Shown in pieces: positions 54,629 to 63,236 of a stretch of 64,000 nt of DNA. Positions within the stretch are counted from its first letter, which is position 1. Every line of letters starts with the position of its first letter. Made by a program: the position numbers and the translations under genes. The DNA is from Saprospiraceae bacterium (GTDB lineage: Bacteria > Bacteroidota > Bacteroidia > Chitinophagales > Saprospiraceae), in the NCBI GenBank assembly GCA_020629035.1, contig JAHDEC010000004.1, forward strand, positions 62,001-126,000, given 5' to 3'. Under the pieces are notes generated by a model that worked only from the letters and a program-made list of their open reading frames with translations, was not told where the DNA came from and did no database searches.

Positions 54629-55339
54629 ATGTGCGGACGTTCTTCCTTAACCAAGACACAAAAGGAAATCGAACAAAGGTTTAATGCTACATTTTATTCG
54701 GATGATTTACGCCAATTTAACCCCCTACCCAATTATAATGTAGCACCAACTCATCTCCACCCCATACTAACTGGGGAAGATCCATCACATTTACAACTAT
54801 TTAAATGGGGCTTAATCCCTTTCTGGGCAAAAGATCAGAAGATTGCTTTTAAAATGATCAATGCTAGAAAAGAAACCGTGCTTGAGAAAGCTAGTTTTAA
54901 ATCTGCAGTAGAAAAAAGACGTTGCATTGTCCCTCTAGATGGTTTTTATGAATGGAAAAAAAGCAATGGCAAAAAGATACCCTTCCGCATAAAAACCACA
55001 AATACGGAAATTTTTAGCGTTGCAGGAATGTGGGAAAAATGGGTCTCGCCGGAAGGTGATGACATCTTTACTTTTACATTAATCACTCAAGAAGCAAACG
55101 AATTAGTCGCTTCCATCCACGATAGAATGCCAGCTATTTTACTTCCAGATCAAGAAAAACTATGGCTGGACCAAGATATTCCAGTAAAAGATCTAATCGA
55201 AATGCTCAGCCCGTATCCGTCAGATTTAATGGAGGCTTATGAGGTATCTATGGGTGTAAACAATGTAAGAAATAACCTTCCATCCAATATAGAACCCTAC
55301 AACAATGATATGGGGAAGACATTAGACTTATTTGCTTAA
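54629..55339 (+). CDS. SRAP-family protein (YedK/HMCES), abasic site repair
   Basis: SRAP proteins form a covalent thiazolidine link between their N-terminal Cys and abasic sites in single-stranded DNA, protecting it. All key residues are visible: Cys2 in MCGRSS (Met removed), Asn in YNVAPTH, Glu in MINARKETV and His in SIHDRMPAIL. FKWGLIPFWA and VPLDGFYEWKK are the family signatures. The length of 236 is typical. Although often named 'SOS response-associated peptidase', a peptidase role is limited to self-processing. The 3' end overlaps that of thiL by 4 bases (TTAA) in convergent orientation. Confidence 0.95.
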   Translation: MCGRSSLTKTQKEIEQRFNATFYSDDLRQFNPLPNYNVAPTHLHPILTGEDPSHLQLFKWGLIPFWAKDQKIAFKMINARKETVLEKASFKSAVEKRRCIVPLDGFYEWKKSNGKKIPFRIKTTNTEIFSVAGMWEKWVSPEGDDIFTFTLITQEANELVASIHDRMPAILLPDQEKLWLDQDIPVKDLIEMLSPYPSDLMEAYEVSMGVNNVRNNLPSNIEPYNNDMGKTLDLFA

Positions 55340-56379
55340 GTTTGGAAATGATTCCAGCCTTGTGCTTTCAAATCATGTCGGTTTCCTCCGGTAGTATGAA
55401 GCTTAATTCCGTCATCCTTTGGTACAATATCGCCGATCATATAGATATCTGGCATATACCTAACCTTTTCTAAGTCCTTTTCATTAATGGTAAAAAGTAA
55501 CTCATAGTCTTCTCCACCATTTAAGGCTGAAGTAATGGGATCCATATTAAATTGTAAAGCCATCATTTGCGAGTCATCATGAATCGGCACTTTCCCTTCT
55601 TCTATAAATGCACCGACGCCACTCGATTTGCAAATATGGAATAACTCTGAAGTTAATCCATCGGAAATATCAATCATAGAAGTCGGAATAATCTCGTTTT
55701 TCCTAAAGTAATCTATGGCATCTTTTCGAGCCTCAGGCTTTAATTGTCGTTCAATTAAATATTGGGCTTTGGCTAAATCTGGCTGAATGCCTGGATGATT
55801 AATGTATAATTGCTTTTCTCTCTCCAAAATTTGTAAGCCTAAATAAGCCGCCCCTAAATCTCCCGTAACACAAATTACATCACCTACTTGTGCGCCTGAT
55901 CGACCCACAATTTCTTCTTCCTTAGCATAACCTATGGCTGTAACACTGATAGACATTCCTTTTGTGCTAGAAGTGGTATCACCGCCAATTAAATCCACCT
56001 TATACAAATCACAGGCAGTACGTACACCCTCATAAATTTCTTGAATAGCTTCCACCGAATATTTACTGGAGAAAGCCATCGAAAAGGTAATCTGTTCAGG
56101 TATGGCATTCATCGCATAAATATCAGATAGATTTACAATGACTGCTTTGTATCCTATGTGTTTTAAGGGACTATAAACTAAATCAAAATGGATGCCTTCG
56201 ACAAACATATCGGTGCTTACCACCATCTTCCGGCCACTAGCATCTAGGACAGCAGCATCATCTCCGATTCCTTTATTAGTGGAGGGATGAATATTATTGA
56301 AATCTTTAGTGATATGTTCGATTAGACCGAATTCTCCTAAAGTATTTACATCTGTTCGTTTAACTTCTTGTTCTTTCAA
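55336..56379 (-). CDS. thiL: Thiamine-phosphate kinase ThiL
   Basis: ThiL phosphorylates thiamine monophosphate to thiamine diphosphate with ATP. The 347-residue protein has the PurM-like fold with IGDDAAVLD, STDMFVEGIHFD, the GGDTTSS metal loop, VTGDLGAAYLGL, MIDISDGL and LNGGEDYELLF, all characteristic. The start ATG at 56379 lies 20 bases inside the end of the upstream pseudouridine synthase gene, so they are coupled. No thiamine riboswitch is visible near it and other thi genes are absent from the window. Confidence 0.94.
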   Translation of the reverse strand: MKEQEVKRTDVNTLGEFGLIEHITKDFNNIHPSTNKGIGDDAAVLDASGRKMVVSTDMFVEGIHFDLVYSPLKHIGYKAVIVNLSDIYAMNAIPEQITFSMAFSSKYSVEAIQEIYEGVRTACDLYKVDLIGGDTTSSTKGMSISVTAIGYAKEEEIVGRSGAQVGDVICVTGDLGAAYLGLQILEREKQLYINHPGIQPDLAKAQYLIERQLKPEARKDAIDYFRKNEIIPTSMIDISDGLTSELFHICKSSGVGAFIEEGKVPIHDDSQMMALQFNMDPITSALNGGEDYELLFTINEKDLEKVRYMPDIYMIGDIVPKDDGIKLHTTGGNRHDLKAQGWNHFQT

Positions 56380-57055
56380 TGTGTTTATTTTTAGCAGCCC
56401 ATGCTAAATCCCAAAGGGTATCTTCTGGAGGCGCCGCCGTTATGCTAATAGGTTCTTTTTCGCCAAAAGGAACAAAAGCTAATTCGTAAGCATGTAGGTA
56501 AATGCTTCGATCTCTATTAGATCTTCTAGCCATATACTTTACATCTCCCTTAATGGCGGTTCCTATTGCTGATAATTGACTACGAATTTGGTGGAATTTT
56601 CCTGAAATTATTTTGACATCCAAGACTAAATATCGATCAAGAGTTTCGATCACTTCATAATCTAAGGCTACTCTTTTTGCTCCTTCAAACATTTTATCTT
56701 TGACCGTGGCCTTAAACGCTTTTTGGTTGTGATAGTGGTAATGTACGATATGTCCTTCGGCTGGTATTTCTGCTTTTTCCACAATGGCCAAATAGTGTTT
56801 AATTATTTTACCAGAAGAAGCCTGCTTAGTAAAATGCAGTTGAGCTTTCTTTTTTGTGCTTGCTAAAACCAGACCCGAAACGGGACGATCTAATCGATTG
56901 TGAAAATGTAAACTAGTACTTAGTTTTTCATCCACCAATTCCTTTAAAGACTCATCTTTTGTTTTATCGGCCTGTATGGCCAATGTTGCTGGTTTATTTA
57001 AAACCATCCATCCTTTCTCTTGTCTAACAAAGAGATTTTCAATCGACTTCTTCAT
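56360..57055 (-). CDS. RluA-family RNA pseudouridine synthase
   Basis: Converts specific uridines in rRNA or tRNA to pseudouridine. The catalytic Asp is in HNRLDRPVSGL (about residue 58); GWMVLNKPATL at the start and GKFHQIRSQLSAIG near residue 165 are the usual motifs. There is no S4 domain, so it resembles the short RluA or TruC-type proteins; the target site cannot be told. I use ATG at 57055 (MKKSIENLF). A start at 57091 would put more of the gene over the small ORF upstream. The gene is short but complete at 231 residues. Confidence 0.88.
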   Translation of the reverse strand: MKKSIENLFVRQEKGWMVLNKPATLAIQADKTKDESLKELVDEKLSTSLHFHNRLDRPVSGLVLASTKKKAQLHFTKQASSGKIIKHYLAIVEKAEIPAEGHIVHYHYHNQKAFKATVKDKMFEGAKRVALDYEVIETLDRYLVLDVKIISGKFHQIRSQLSAIGTAIKGDVKYMARRSNRDRSIYLHAYELAFVPFGEKEPISITAAPPEDTLWDLAWAAKNKHIERTRS

Positions 57056-57167
57056 AATCTGTATATTCAGTTTTTTCAGAAGTACTCTCATCTATACTTT
57101 CTTTAGGCGGAGGAAAAAACACTCGATAACCTAAATAAAGTAAACCACCAAGAATCAAATATTTCAT
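57039..57167 (-). CDS. Overlooked 42-residue membrane protein
   Basis: A small ORF too short for standard cut-offs. It starts ATG at 57167 with MKYLILGGLLYLGYRVFF, a single membrane helix, and continues with a proline and acidic tail ending in EEVD. The stop lies 17 bases inside the pseudouridine synthase gene, suggesting coupled translation. A TACCTTTG box (57196-57189) sits about 21 bases upstream, an exact -7 match. The layout resembles the small single-helix proteins (DUF4834-like) often seen in Bacteroidota; I cannot confirm that family. Confidence 0.6.
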   Translation of the reverse strand: MKYLILGGLLYLGYRVFFPPPKESIDESTSEKTEYTDYEEVD

Positions 57168-57188
57168 AAGCTATTACTTACTTTACCA

Positions 57189-57196
57189 CAAAGGTA
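57189..57196 (-). promoter_or_regulatory. -7 box of the small ORF and pseudouridine synthase
   Basis: TACCTTTG on the minus strand fits TAnnTTTG exactly, about 21 bases before the ATG at 57167. No -33 TTG is found at the usual distance. Confidence 0.45.
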
Positions 57197-57310
57197 ATAA
57201 TATAGCCTAGCTGAGCCTACGTTAATGTATTGTTAAACAAAAATTGATTCGTAACTATTATATTTTTATGACGTTTTGAAATAGTAATTAAGGTCAATAA
57301 ACTAAAATTT

Positions 57311-58465
57311 ATGCGTAAACTAATCACATACGTATTTGCTGGAATGATCGGAGGAATGTTTGCCTTTGGTTTAACTAATCACTTTACAAAGGACCAAACC
57401 ATTCTTAGCCAAGAAAACCACGCAGTATTAACAGCAGCTAATACCTCACCTTCATTTGTAGCACCATTTGACTTTGTGGCAGCTGCTAAATTAGCCACTC
57501 CTGCGGTTGTGCATATAGAAGCTGAAGAAAGTGAAACCTTAGCTCAACAAAGAATGCAGAATAACCAGGGTAATGGTAATTTCTTTGATTTCTTTGGTCA
57601 AGATTTTATGAGACAAAATTTCTTTGGGCCTAAAAAAGGAACTGGTAGTGGAGTCATTATTTCTGAAGATGGATTTATTGTAAGTAACAATCACGTAGTC
57701 GGCTTTGCAGACGAAATCAAAGTTTTACTACCTGATGGAAGAGAATTTAAGGCAACGAAAATAGGAACAGACCCTAGTACAGACTTAGCCGTTATTAAAA
57801 TCGAAGCAGAAAACTTACCAATCCTCGAATTTGCAGATAGTGAAAACGTAGATGTAGGTGAATGGGTATTGGCTATAGGAAATCCATTCAGCTACCTATC
57901 TTCTACGGTGACCGCTGGTATAGTTAGTGCGCTTGGTAGAGATTTAGATATCATCGAAGGCAAAAAAACCATCGAAGAATTTATCCAGACAGATGCGGCA
58001 GTTAATCCTGGTAATAGTGGCGGTGCCTTAGTTGATGCTGAAGGTAATTTAATCGGCATTAACACGGCCATTGCGACTCCTACTGGTGTCTATGCGGGAT
58101 ATTCATTTGCTATTCCTTCTAATTTGACTAAAAGGATTGTAGAAGATATCATAGCTAATGGAAATATAGAACGCGCAAACTTGGGGATCCAAGGATATGA
58201 TGTAGATGAGGAATTAGCCGAACAAGAAGACTTAATCGTTGATTATGGAATCTATGTCGCGCAAACTGTACCAGGCAGCGGAGCACAATTTTCTGGCATC
58301 TTACCAGGTGATGTAGTTGTCGGGCTAAATGGTAAAAAGATTGAGTCTTTTGAGGATATAAAAAAAGAAATGCGTTTTACTAAAGTAGGCGAAGTTATGA
58401 AGATGGAAATCGTTCGTGAAGGAAAGAAGCAGACAATTAATGTAAAAATTAGAAAAGATATTTAA
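57311..58465 (+). CDS. Do/DegQ-type periplasmic serine protease (HtrA)
   Basis: A 384-residue periplasmic quality-control protease. An N-terminal membrane or signal segment (about 5-22) is followed by a linker and the trypsin-like domain (about 95-280) with the catalytic triad His in VSNNHVV, Asp in STDLAVIK and Ser in NPGNSGGALV. One PDZ domain lies at about 285-384 (GIYVAQTVPGSGAQ, GILPGDVVVGLNGKKI). A second PDZ, found in E. coli DegP, is missing, as in DegS-like or short Do proteins. A strong terminator follows. It is transcribed alone. Confidence 0.93.
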   Translation: MRKLITYVFAGMIGGMFAFGLTNHFTKDQTILSQENHAVLTAANTSPSFVAPFDFVAAAKLATPAVVHIEAEESETLAQQRMQNNQGNGNFFDFFGQDFMRQNFFGPKKGTGSGVIISEDGFIVSNNHVVGFADEIKVLLPDGREFKATKIGTDPSTDLAVIKIEAENLPILEFADSENVDVGEWVLAIGNPFSYLSSTVTAGIVSALGRDLDIIEGKKTIEEFIQTDAAVNPGNSGGALVDAEGNLIGINTAIATPTGVYAGYSFAIPSNLTKRIVEDIIANGNIERANLGIQGYDVDEELAEQEDLIVDYGIYVAQTVPGSGAQFSGILPGDVVVGLNGKKIESFEDIKKEMRFTKVGEVMKMEIVREGKKQTINVKIRKDI

Positions 58466-58523
58466 CAAAACCGCATAAGGTTTGTTATTCAAATAAAAGT
58501 TGGTTTTTCGTTTTGTTTTGATG

Positions 58524-58555
58524 CGCCCACCTCTCTCATAGGTGGGCGTTTTTTG
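58524..58555 (+). terminator. Strong intrinsic terminator after the Do-like protease gene
   Basis: CGCCCACCT and AGGTGGGCG form a perfect 9-bp GC-rich stem with a 7-base loop, followed by six T and then GTTAT. It lies about 60 bases after the stop codon, and another small stem (AAACC/GGTTT) precedes it. Confidence 0.9.
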
Positions 58556-58583
58556 TTATATTAGTTGACTAAATCATAATAGA

Positions 58584-59282
58584 ATGAATTTCTTTAGAAC
58601 CATAGCTAAGGACCTGCTTTCCTATGCCTTCCCTGAAATATGTATTGCTTGTCATTGCGAAAATCGTCTCAGAAATAGCGCCTTTTGTTTGTTTTGCCAA
58701 TCTGACCTCCCTTACACAGCCAGTTTTGAATACGAAGAACATGAACTCTATCAAAAACTATTAGGTAGAGTACAATTCGAACAAGCAGCCTTCTTATTTT
58801 ACCAATACAAATCCGGTAAAATCATCGAGTGTGTACATGCTCTTAAGTATAAACATCAAGCTAATATCGGCATCTTGCTTGGAAAAGAGTTTGGCCTAAA
58901 ATGGATTGAAAACCAGCGAGCCATACCGGATGCAATAGTCCCTGTTCCATTACATCCAAGAAAGAAAGCAAAACGCGGTTATAACCAAAGTACCATGTTT
59001 GCCTTGGGCGTTCAACAAGTGATCCATAAACCCATCATCGAAAATATGCTGGTAAAACGCACAAGTACGAGCAGTCAAACCAACAAAGGTCGTTTAGACC
59101 GATTGCAAAATTTGGAGGAAACCTTCGACGTTATTCCAAAACGACATTGGCAAAACAAAAAATTATTAGTAGTAGATGATGTGGTAACCACTGGAGCTAC
59201 TTTAGAAACCTGTGGCATCTTATTAAATAGACATGTGAGCGATAATTTGTATTTTGGAGCGATAGCTTTAGCAAGAAGCTAA
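58584..59282 (+). CDS. ComF-family phosphoribosyltransferase-like protein
   Basis: A 232-residue ComF-like protein. Four N-terminal cysteines (CIACHC and CLFCQ, about 20-40) form a zinc knuckle. The C-terminal part is a type I phosphoribosyltransferase fold with the PRPP loop VVDDVVTTGATLE (about residue 195) and the conserved VPVPLHPRKKAKRGYNQS. ComF is needed for DNA uptake in naturally competent bacteria; other competence genes are not in the window, so transformation is not implied. The next gene starts 7 bases downstream. Confidence 0.92.
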   Translation: MNFFRTIAKDLLSYAFPEICIACHCENRLRNSAFCLFCQSDLPYTASFEYEEHELYQKLLGRVQFEQAAFLFYQYKSGKIIECVHALKYKHQANIGILLGKEFGLKWIENQRAIPDAIVPVPLHPRKKAKRGYNQSTMFALGVQQVIHKPIIENMLVKRTSTSSQTNKGRLDRLQNLEETFDVIPKRHWQNKKLLVVDDVVTTGATLETCGILLNRHVSDNLYFGAIALARS

Positions 59283-59289
59283 TGGATAT

Positions 59290-59793
59290 ATGACTCTATT
59301 TGAAAACATACAATTTGAATCTAAAAGACGCTTAGAAGATGAGTCTCTAGCGAGAATTACGCAATGCTTAGATTTACTTAATGATGATCAAGTGTGGTTT
59401 TCTCCAAATGAAAATACTAACTCAGTCGGTGTCTTAGTCTTACATTTATGTGGTAATATCAGGCAATATATTTGTGCAACATTGGGCAAAGAAAATGACA
59501 TAAGAAATCGAGATTTAGAGTTTAATCCCGAGCAAAAACCCACCAGAGAAGCGCTAAAAGATAATATCTCTACTACTATTAAGGAAGCTGTAGCACACAT
59601 TCAAGCACTCAAATCAGATAACTTAACCAAGCCTATTCCTGTTCAATGTTTCGAAGAATCGACCATTAGTATACTTATCCATGTTATCGAACATACTAGT
59701 TACCATGTAGGCCAGATAAGCTGGATTACAAAATCCCTCATTAATAAAGACTTAAAGTATTATGGTGATTTGCCACTGAGCAATACCCAGTAA
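59290..59793 (+). CDS. DinB-superfamily protein (DUF1572-like)
   Basis: A 167-residue four-helix protein of the DinB/YfiT-like group. Metal-type histidines occur in VLHLCGNIRQY (about residue 53) and in VIEHTSYHVGQIS near residue 135. Sequence and motif spacing differ from the DinB-like protein at 25948, so they are not recent copies. Such proteins are candidates for thiol transferases, without known substrate here. Its stop TAA is directly followed by the stop of the minus-strand gene (TAATTA). Confidence 0.82.
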   Translation: MTLFENIQFESKRRLEDESLARITQCLDLLNDDQVWFSPNENTNSVGVLVLHLCGNIRQYICATLGKENDIRNRDLEFNPEQKPTREALKDNISTTIKEAVAHIQALKSDNLTKPIPVQCFEESTISILIHVIEHTSYHVGQISWITKSLINKDLKYYGDLPLSNTQ

Positions 59794-60354
59794 TTACGCT
59801 TTCCACTTAATGTTACAACCCATGCTCGGATACTGTTTTTCTATAGCATCTCCGGCTAAAGTAGCATCAATGGCATTTCTTAAGTCCGAACCACTTAGTG
59901 GCGTATCATTTCCGGGTCTAGAGTCATCCATTCTACCTCGATAGGCAAGATTCATATCACCATCAAACACATAAAAATCAGGTGTGCAAGCTGCATCGTA
60001 AGCCTTAGCCACCTCCTGTCTTTTATCGTATAAATAAGGAAAAGGAAATTTCAATACCTTAGCAACTAGGCGCATTTTATCTGGATCATCGTCAGGGTAA
60101 TTTTCCACATCATTGGACGAAATAGCGATAAAGGAAACTCCCTGGCTTTTGTAGTCGTTAGCTATCCGCACCATTTCTGGATTGGTGTGGATGACGTAAG
60201 GACAATGGTTGCAAATAAACATCACAACCGTAGCTTTATCTGATTTTAAATCATCTAAACTCAGGTAATTCCCGCTCACGGTATCCTGTAAGTGAAAATT
60301 GGGAGCCTTTGTACCCAAGGGCAACATATTCGATGGGGTTAATGCCATAAACAA
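59794..60354 (-). CDS. Thioredoxin-like peroxiredoxin-type protein
   Basis: A 186-residue protein of the AhpC/TSA-redoxin group. The thioredoxin fold begins LGTKAPNFHLQDT, and VVMFICNHCPYV carries a CxxC redox pair (CNHC) at about residue 52; CTPDFYVFD with a third Cys lies near 120. The fold is complete and without signal peptide, so it is cytoplasmic. Peroxidase, thiol-disulfide or quality-control functions are possible. Start at 60354 or, two codons later, 60348; it overlaps the preceding peptidase gene by 16 bases, indicating a coupled operon. Confidence 0.88.
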   Translation of the reverse strand: MFMALTPSNMLPLGTKAPNFHLQDTVSGNYLSLDDLKSDKATVVMFICNHCPYVIHTNPEMVRIANDYKSQGVSFIAISSNDVENYPDDDPDKMRLVAKVLKFPFPYLYDKRQEVAKAYDAACTPDFYVFDGDMNLAYRGRMDDSRPGNDTPLSGSDLRNAIDATLAGDAIEKQYPSMGCNIKWKA

Positions 60355-61154
60355 TCGTTTGATATTCCTAAAATATAATGTTCTTTTACCTGCAAATCAC
60401 TGGCAGTTTCCGAACCCGAAAATCCTTTTAAATCTTGATTTGTTAGTGAGTCCGCAGCAAATTGTGTCAACTCTGTGGAGATAGGTAAATAGGACCAATG
60501 CCACTTTTCTTCTTCATATCCATTCGGTCTATCTTCGCCCTTGGCAATGTAAGGTCGGCCAAAACCAAAACTTATGGCATGTTCTTCTAACCAGTTAAAT
60601 AATTTTAATCCTTCTCCTTTTTCGAAGTAGCTATTTTCAAAAGCATTAAAATCTAAATCTGTTCCCCAATGATGTCTAGATGCACCTGGCATTGCGCTAT
60701 ATTTCATAATCTCTTTAGCTCTTGCCAAGGGTTCAGGAATTTGCTTTTTAGCATTGATGCCTCCGCTTAATATCCGATCTCCACTCCATTTTGCTTCCCA
60801 AATAGAACGCTGATAATCAAAATTTCTTGCTGCCGAACGAATGACTATATTAATGCCTTCTTTAGCTGCGGCTGTATGCATCTTTTTAAAGGCTATTAAG
60901 CATTCTTTATGAGCATACATACCAGCACGGTCCGCTAACTTTGCAGGGATTGCTTCAAAATCTTGATGCTTTGCAGGATTAAAGTTTCCTGTTAAAAAAT
61001 CTACGGTTTTTAAATGTTTGTATGCGCTAACTTTTGGTTCCACAGGTGCCGTTTGTGCTTTTACGTTGGGAATTGATGTTTGTTCTGTTGTTTCTTGGCA
61101 ACTAATCAAATTAGCTGCGAGCACTGCGATTAAAACAGGTATTTTAATATTCAA
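60339..61154 (-). CDS. M15-family D-Ala-D-Ala carboxypeptidase-like lipoprotein
   Basis: A 271-residue VanY-type peptidase. The signal peptide ends in a lipobox-like NLISC (Cys at about 19), giving a lipoprotein. Zinc-site motifs: SAARNFDYQRSIW, SRHHWGTDLDFN (His and Asp ligands) and EKWHWSYLP (His ligand with Glu). These enzymes trim D-alanine from peptidoglycan stem peptides in the periplasm. The start overlaps the upstream gene by 11 bases, and its end overlaps the redoxin gene by 16 bases; all three are probably one transcript. Confidence 0.9.
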   Translation of the reverse strand: MNIKIPVLIAVLAANLISCQETTEQTSIPNVKAQTAPVEPKVSAYKHLKTVDFLTGNFNPAKHQDFEAIPAKLADRAGMYAHKECLIAFKKMHTAAAKEGINIVIRSAARNFDYQRSIWEAKWSGDRILSGGINAKKQIPEPLARAKEIMKYSAMPGASRHHWGTDLDFNAFENSYFEKGEGLKLFNWLEEHAISFGFGRPYIAKGEDRPNGYEEEKWHWSYLPISTELTQFAADSLTNQDLKGFSGSETASDLQVKEHYILGISNDCLWH

Positions 61155-62559
61155 ATTCCAACTTTTTTTTGGGATAATTAAACAATCCTTTTTCTTCTAT
61201 TAATTGGACGATTTTGCTAGGTACTTTTTCCTTCCAGCCTTTTTTATCCTCCTTAATTTCTGCCAATACTTCACTAGGAAAAATGTCCAAAATATCCTTG
61301 TTAAAGTTGATGACTGGTACGATTTGCTTAGAATCAATTAAGTGTTTATATAAAAATTTAATGCCTTCAGGAACGGGCAAATTACCGACATCCATCAATT
61401 TATCATCTGTCAATGCAGGATACACATAAATCTTTATGTTTCGATTGAACAGTTCGCCAAAAGCTACTAAAAGGCGTCCATCCTGATTTTGATAATACTT
61501 CTCGTTAATGATGTTTAGTAGTTCTTTAGCTCCAATGACTAAACCTAATTTTTTAATCTTAAAATCAGCTAAATAATTAATAAGCCGTTGGTGATTGCTA
61601 CAATTCGAAATGATAATGCTGTGGTTAAGCACTCCGATCGCATCCATTCGTTCGATAAAGTCTTTTTCATTTATCTCGCCGTCTCTTGTTAGATTGTCCA
61701 AGGTTATTTCTGACACTAACTGGGCTTTTTCGTTATCTACTTCTGGATCATCTATAAACTGCTCAAAACTGCTCTCTAATGCATCGACAGTTACCAAAGT
61801 AGGCGGACGGTAATGTCCTCTTACTACCATCAGTTCCTTTTTATATAAGAAATCTGATCCATGCAATGGCTTTCCTGTTGGGTCGAAAATACTTACTTCG
61901 GTAAGTCCAAATTTCACCAAGTATAAACTTAAAATTCTCCAATCTACATGTTCAAAATCTGGACCTGTGAGTGATAACATATCGATTTCTACTCGTCCAT
62001 TTAGATTGTCCATCAGCGATTGTATAAAATCACTCATGTTGTCATGATGGAAATAACAAGCATAAATCATATTGGCTCCTAACAATCCGATCGCTTCTTG
62101 TTGTAAAACATTGTCATTATCCAACATTTTTACATGAAGCATCAAGTCATTTGGTTTGCTGGTGGGGTCCAACTGAAAACGCACGCCCATCCAACCATTT
62201 CCTTTTATCGTCCGAGCATAATTAATGGCTGAAACCGTATCTGCAAAGGCAAAAAACTTAGTCTCTGCTGTAGTCTTTACTAAACGCTCATCCATCAGTC
62301 CATACTCATGGTCCAACATTCTAATCAACCTTGACCGACAAACATATCTGCCTGAAGCTTCAGCACCATAGATCGCATCTGAAAATTCCTTGTCATAAGC
62401 TGACATAGTTTTTGCGATGGTACCCGCTGCAGCCCCGGCTTTAAAAAACAGTCGCGCTACTTCCTGTCCTGCACCAATTTCAGCAAAGGTTCCATAAATA
62501 GACTTATCCAAGTTTATTTCTAAAGCCTTTTGTTGTTGTTGTAATATCTGTCGTTTCAT
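61144..62559 (-). CDS. Conserved protein of unknown function
   Basis: A 471-residue soluble protein. The N-terminus has a very distinctive conserved stretch (LEINLDKSIYGTFAEIGAG, continuing QEVARLFFKAG) that I know from homologues in Bacteroidota and other phyla; database labels for these (including TonB-dependent receptor or nucleotidyltransferase) do not fit the sequence, which has no signal peptide, barrel or nucleotidyl-transfer motif. The C-terminal half has alternating helix and strand, with RGHYRPPTLVT and a Rossmann-like centre. Function unknown. It starts a three-gene overlapping operon with the M15 peptidase and redoxin. A TATATTTG box (62587-62580) lies 20 bases upstream. Confidence 0.8.
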   Translation of the reverse strand: MKRQILQQQQKALEINLDKSIYGTFAEIGAGQEVARLFFKAGAAAGTIAKTMSAYDKEFSDAIYGAEASGRYVCRSRLIRMLDHEYGLMDERLVKTTAETKFFAFADTVSAINYARTIKGNGWMGVRFQLDPTSKPNDLMLHVKMLDNDNVLQQEAIGLLGANMIYACYFHHDNMSDFIQSLMDNLNGRVEIDMLSLTGPDFEHVDWRILSLYLVKFGLTEVSIFDPTGKPLHGSDFLYKKELMVVRGHYRPPTLVTVDALESSFEQFIDDPEVDNEKAQLVSEITLDNLTRDGEINEKDFIERMDAIGVLNHSIIISNCSNHQRLINYLADFKIKKLGLVIGAKELLNIINEKYYQNQDGRLLVAFGELFNRNIKIYVYPALTDDKLMDVGNLPVPEGIKFLYKHLIDSKQIVPVINFNKDILDIFPSEVLAEIKEDKKGWKEKVPSKIVQLIEEKGLFNYPKKKLEFEY

Positions 62560-62579
62560 AGCGTATCTACATTCCGCTA

Positions 62580-62587
62580 CAAATATA
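62580..62587 (-). promoter_or_regulatory. -7 box of the three-gene minus-strand operon
   Basis: TATATTTG on the minus strand is an exact TAnnTTTG match, 20 bases before the ATG at 62559. TTG triplets occur upstream, but at 12-15 rather than 17-23 bases. Confidence 0.4.
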
Positions 62588-62657
62588 GATGCTTGACCTC
62601 AACAATGTTGGCTTTTATATATTAGAAATCGTTATTTGATGGTAAATTGATGTGATT

Positions 62658-63230
62658 ATGGGGAAAAGCTACATTCTTTATAAGCCTTATGGCATGCTAA
62701 GTCAATTTACAAAGGAAGCTGCTCATCATATGACCTTAGCAGATTTATCGTTTAGTTTCGATAAAGATGTTTACCCTGTAGGCAGATTAGATGCAGATAG
62801 CGAAGGACTTTTACTTCTTAGTTCTGACAAATCACTCAATCATAAAATCCTACATCCATCTAAAAAAGAAACCAAAACCTATTTAGCCCAGGTAGAAGGA
62901 TCACCAAGCCAACAAGATTTTAATGCTTTTTCTAAAGGGATTAGCATAAAAATAAAAGGGAAAACTCATCAGTGTTTGCCTGCAAAGGCCCGTGTTTTAT
63001 CGGACTCTCCCGATTTACCAGAAAGAAACCCTCCTATTCGAGTTAGAAAGCATGTCCCTGACACTTGGGTAGAAATAAAAATCCAAGAAGGCAAAAATCG
63101 GCAGGTAAGAAAAATGTTTGCAAGTGTAGGTTTTCCGGTGTTACGTTTAGTTCGAGTCAGCCTATCAAAGTGGCATTATAATCAAGGTGCACTCAAGGGT
63201 TTGGCTGTGGGTGAGGTTCGGGAAGTTTAA
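62658..63230 (+). CDS. RsuA/RluE-type rRNA pseudouridine synthase
   Basis: A 190-residue pseudouridine synthase of the RsuA/RluB/E/F group, lacking the N-terminal S4 domain as in RluE. Motifs: YILYKPYGML at the start, the catalytic GRLDADSEGLLLL (Asp at about residue 42), EIKIQEGKNRQVRKMF and LRLVRVSL. E. coli RluE modifies U2457 of 23S rRNA; the target here is inferred only by similarity. ATG at 62658 (MGKSYIL) is preferred to one at 62652. It converges with the PKD/T9SS gene, 6 bases apart. Confidence 0.9.
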   Translation: MGKSYILYKPYGMLSQFTKEAAHHMTLADLSFSFDKDVYPVGRLDADSEGLLLLSSDKSLNHKILHPSKKETKTYLAQVEGSPSQQDFNAFSKGISIKIKGKTHQCLPAKARVLSDSPDLPERNPPIRVRKHVPDTWVEIKIQEGKNRQVRKMFASVGFPVLRLVRVSLSKWHYNQGALKGLAVGEVREV

Positions 63231-63236
63231 CAAGCC

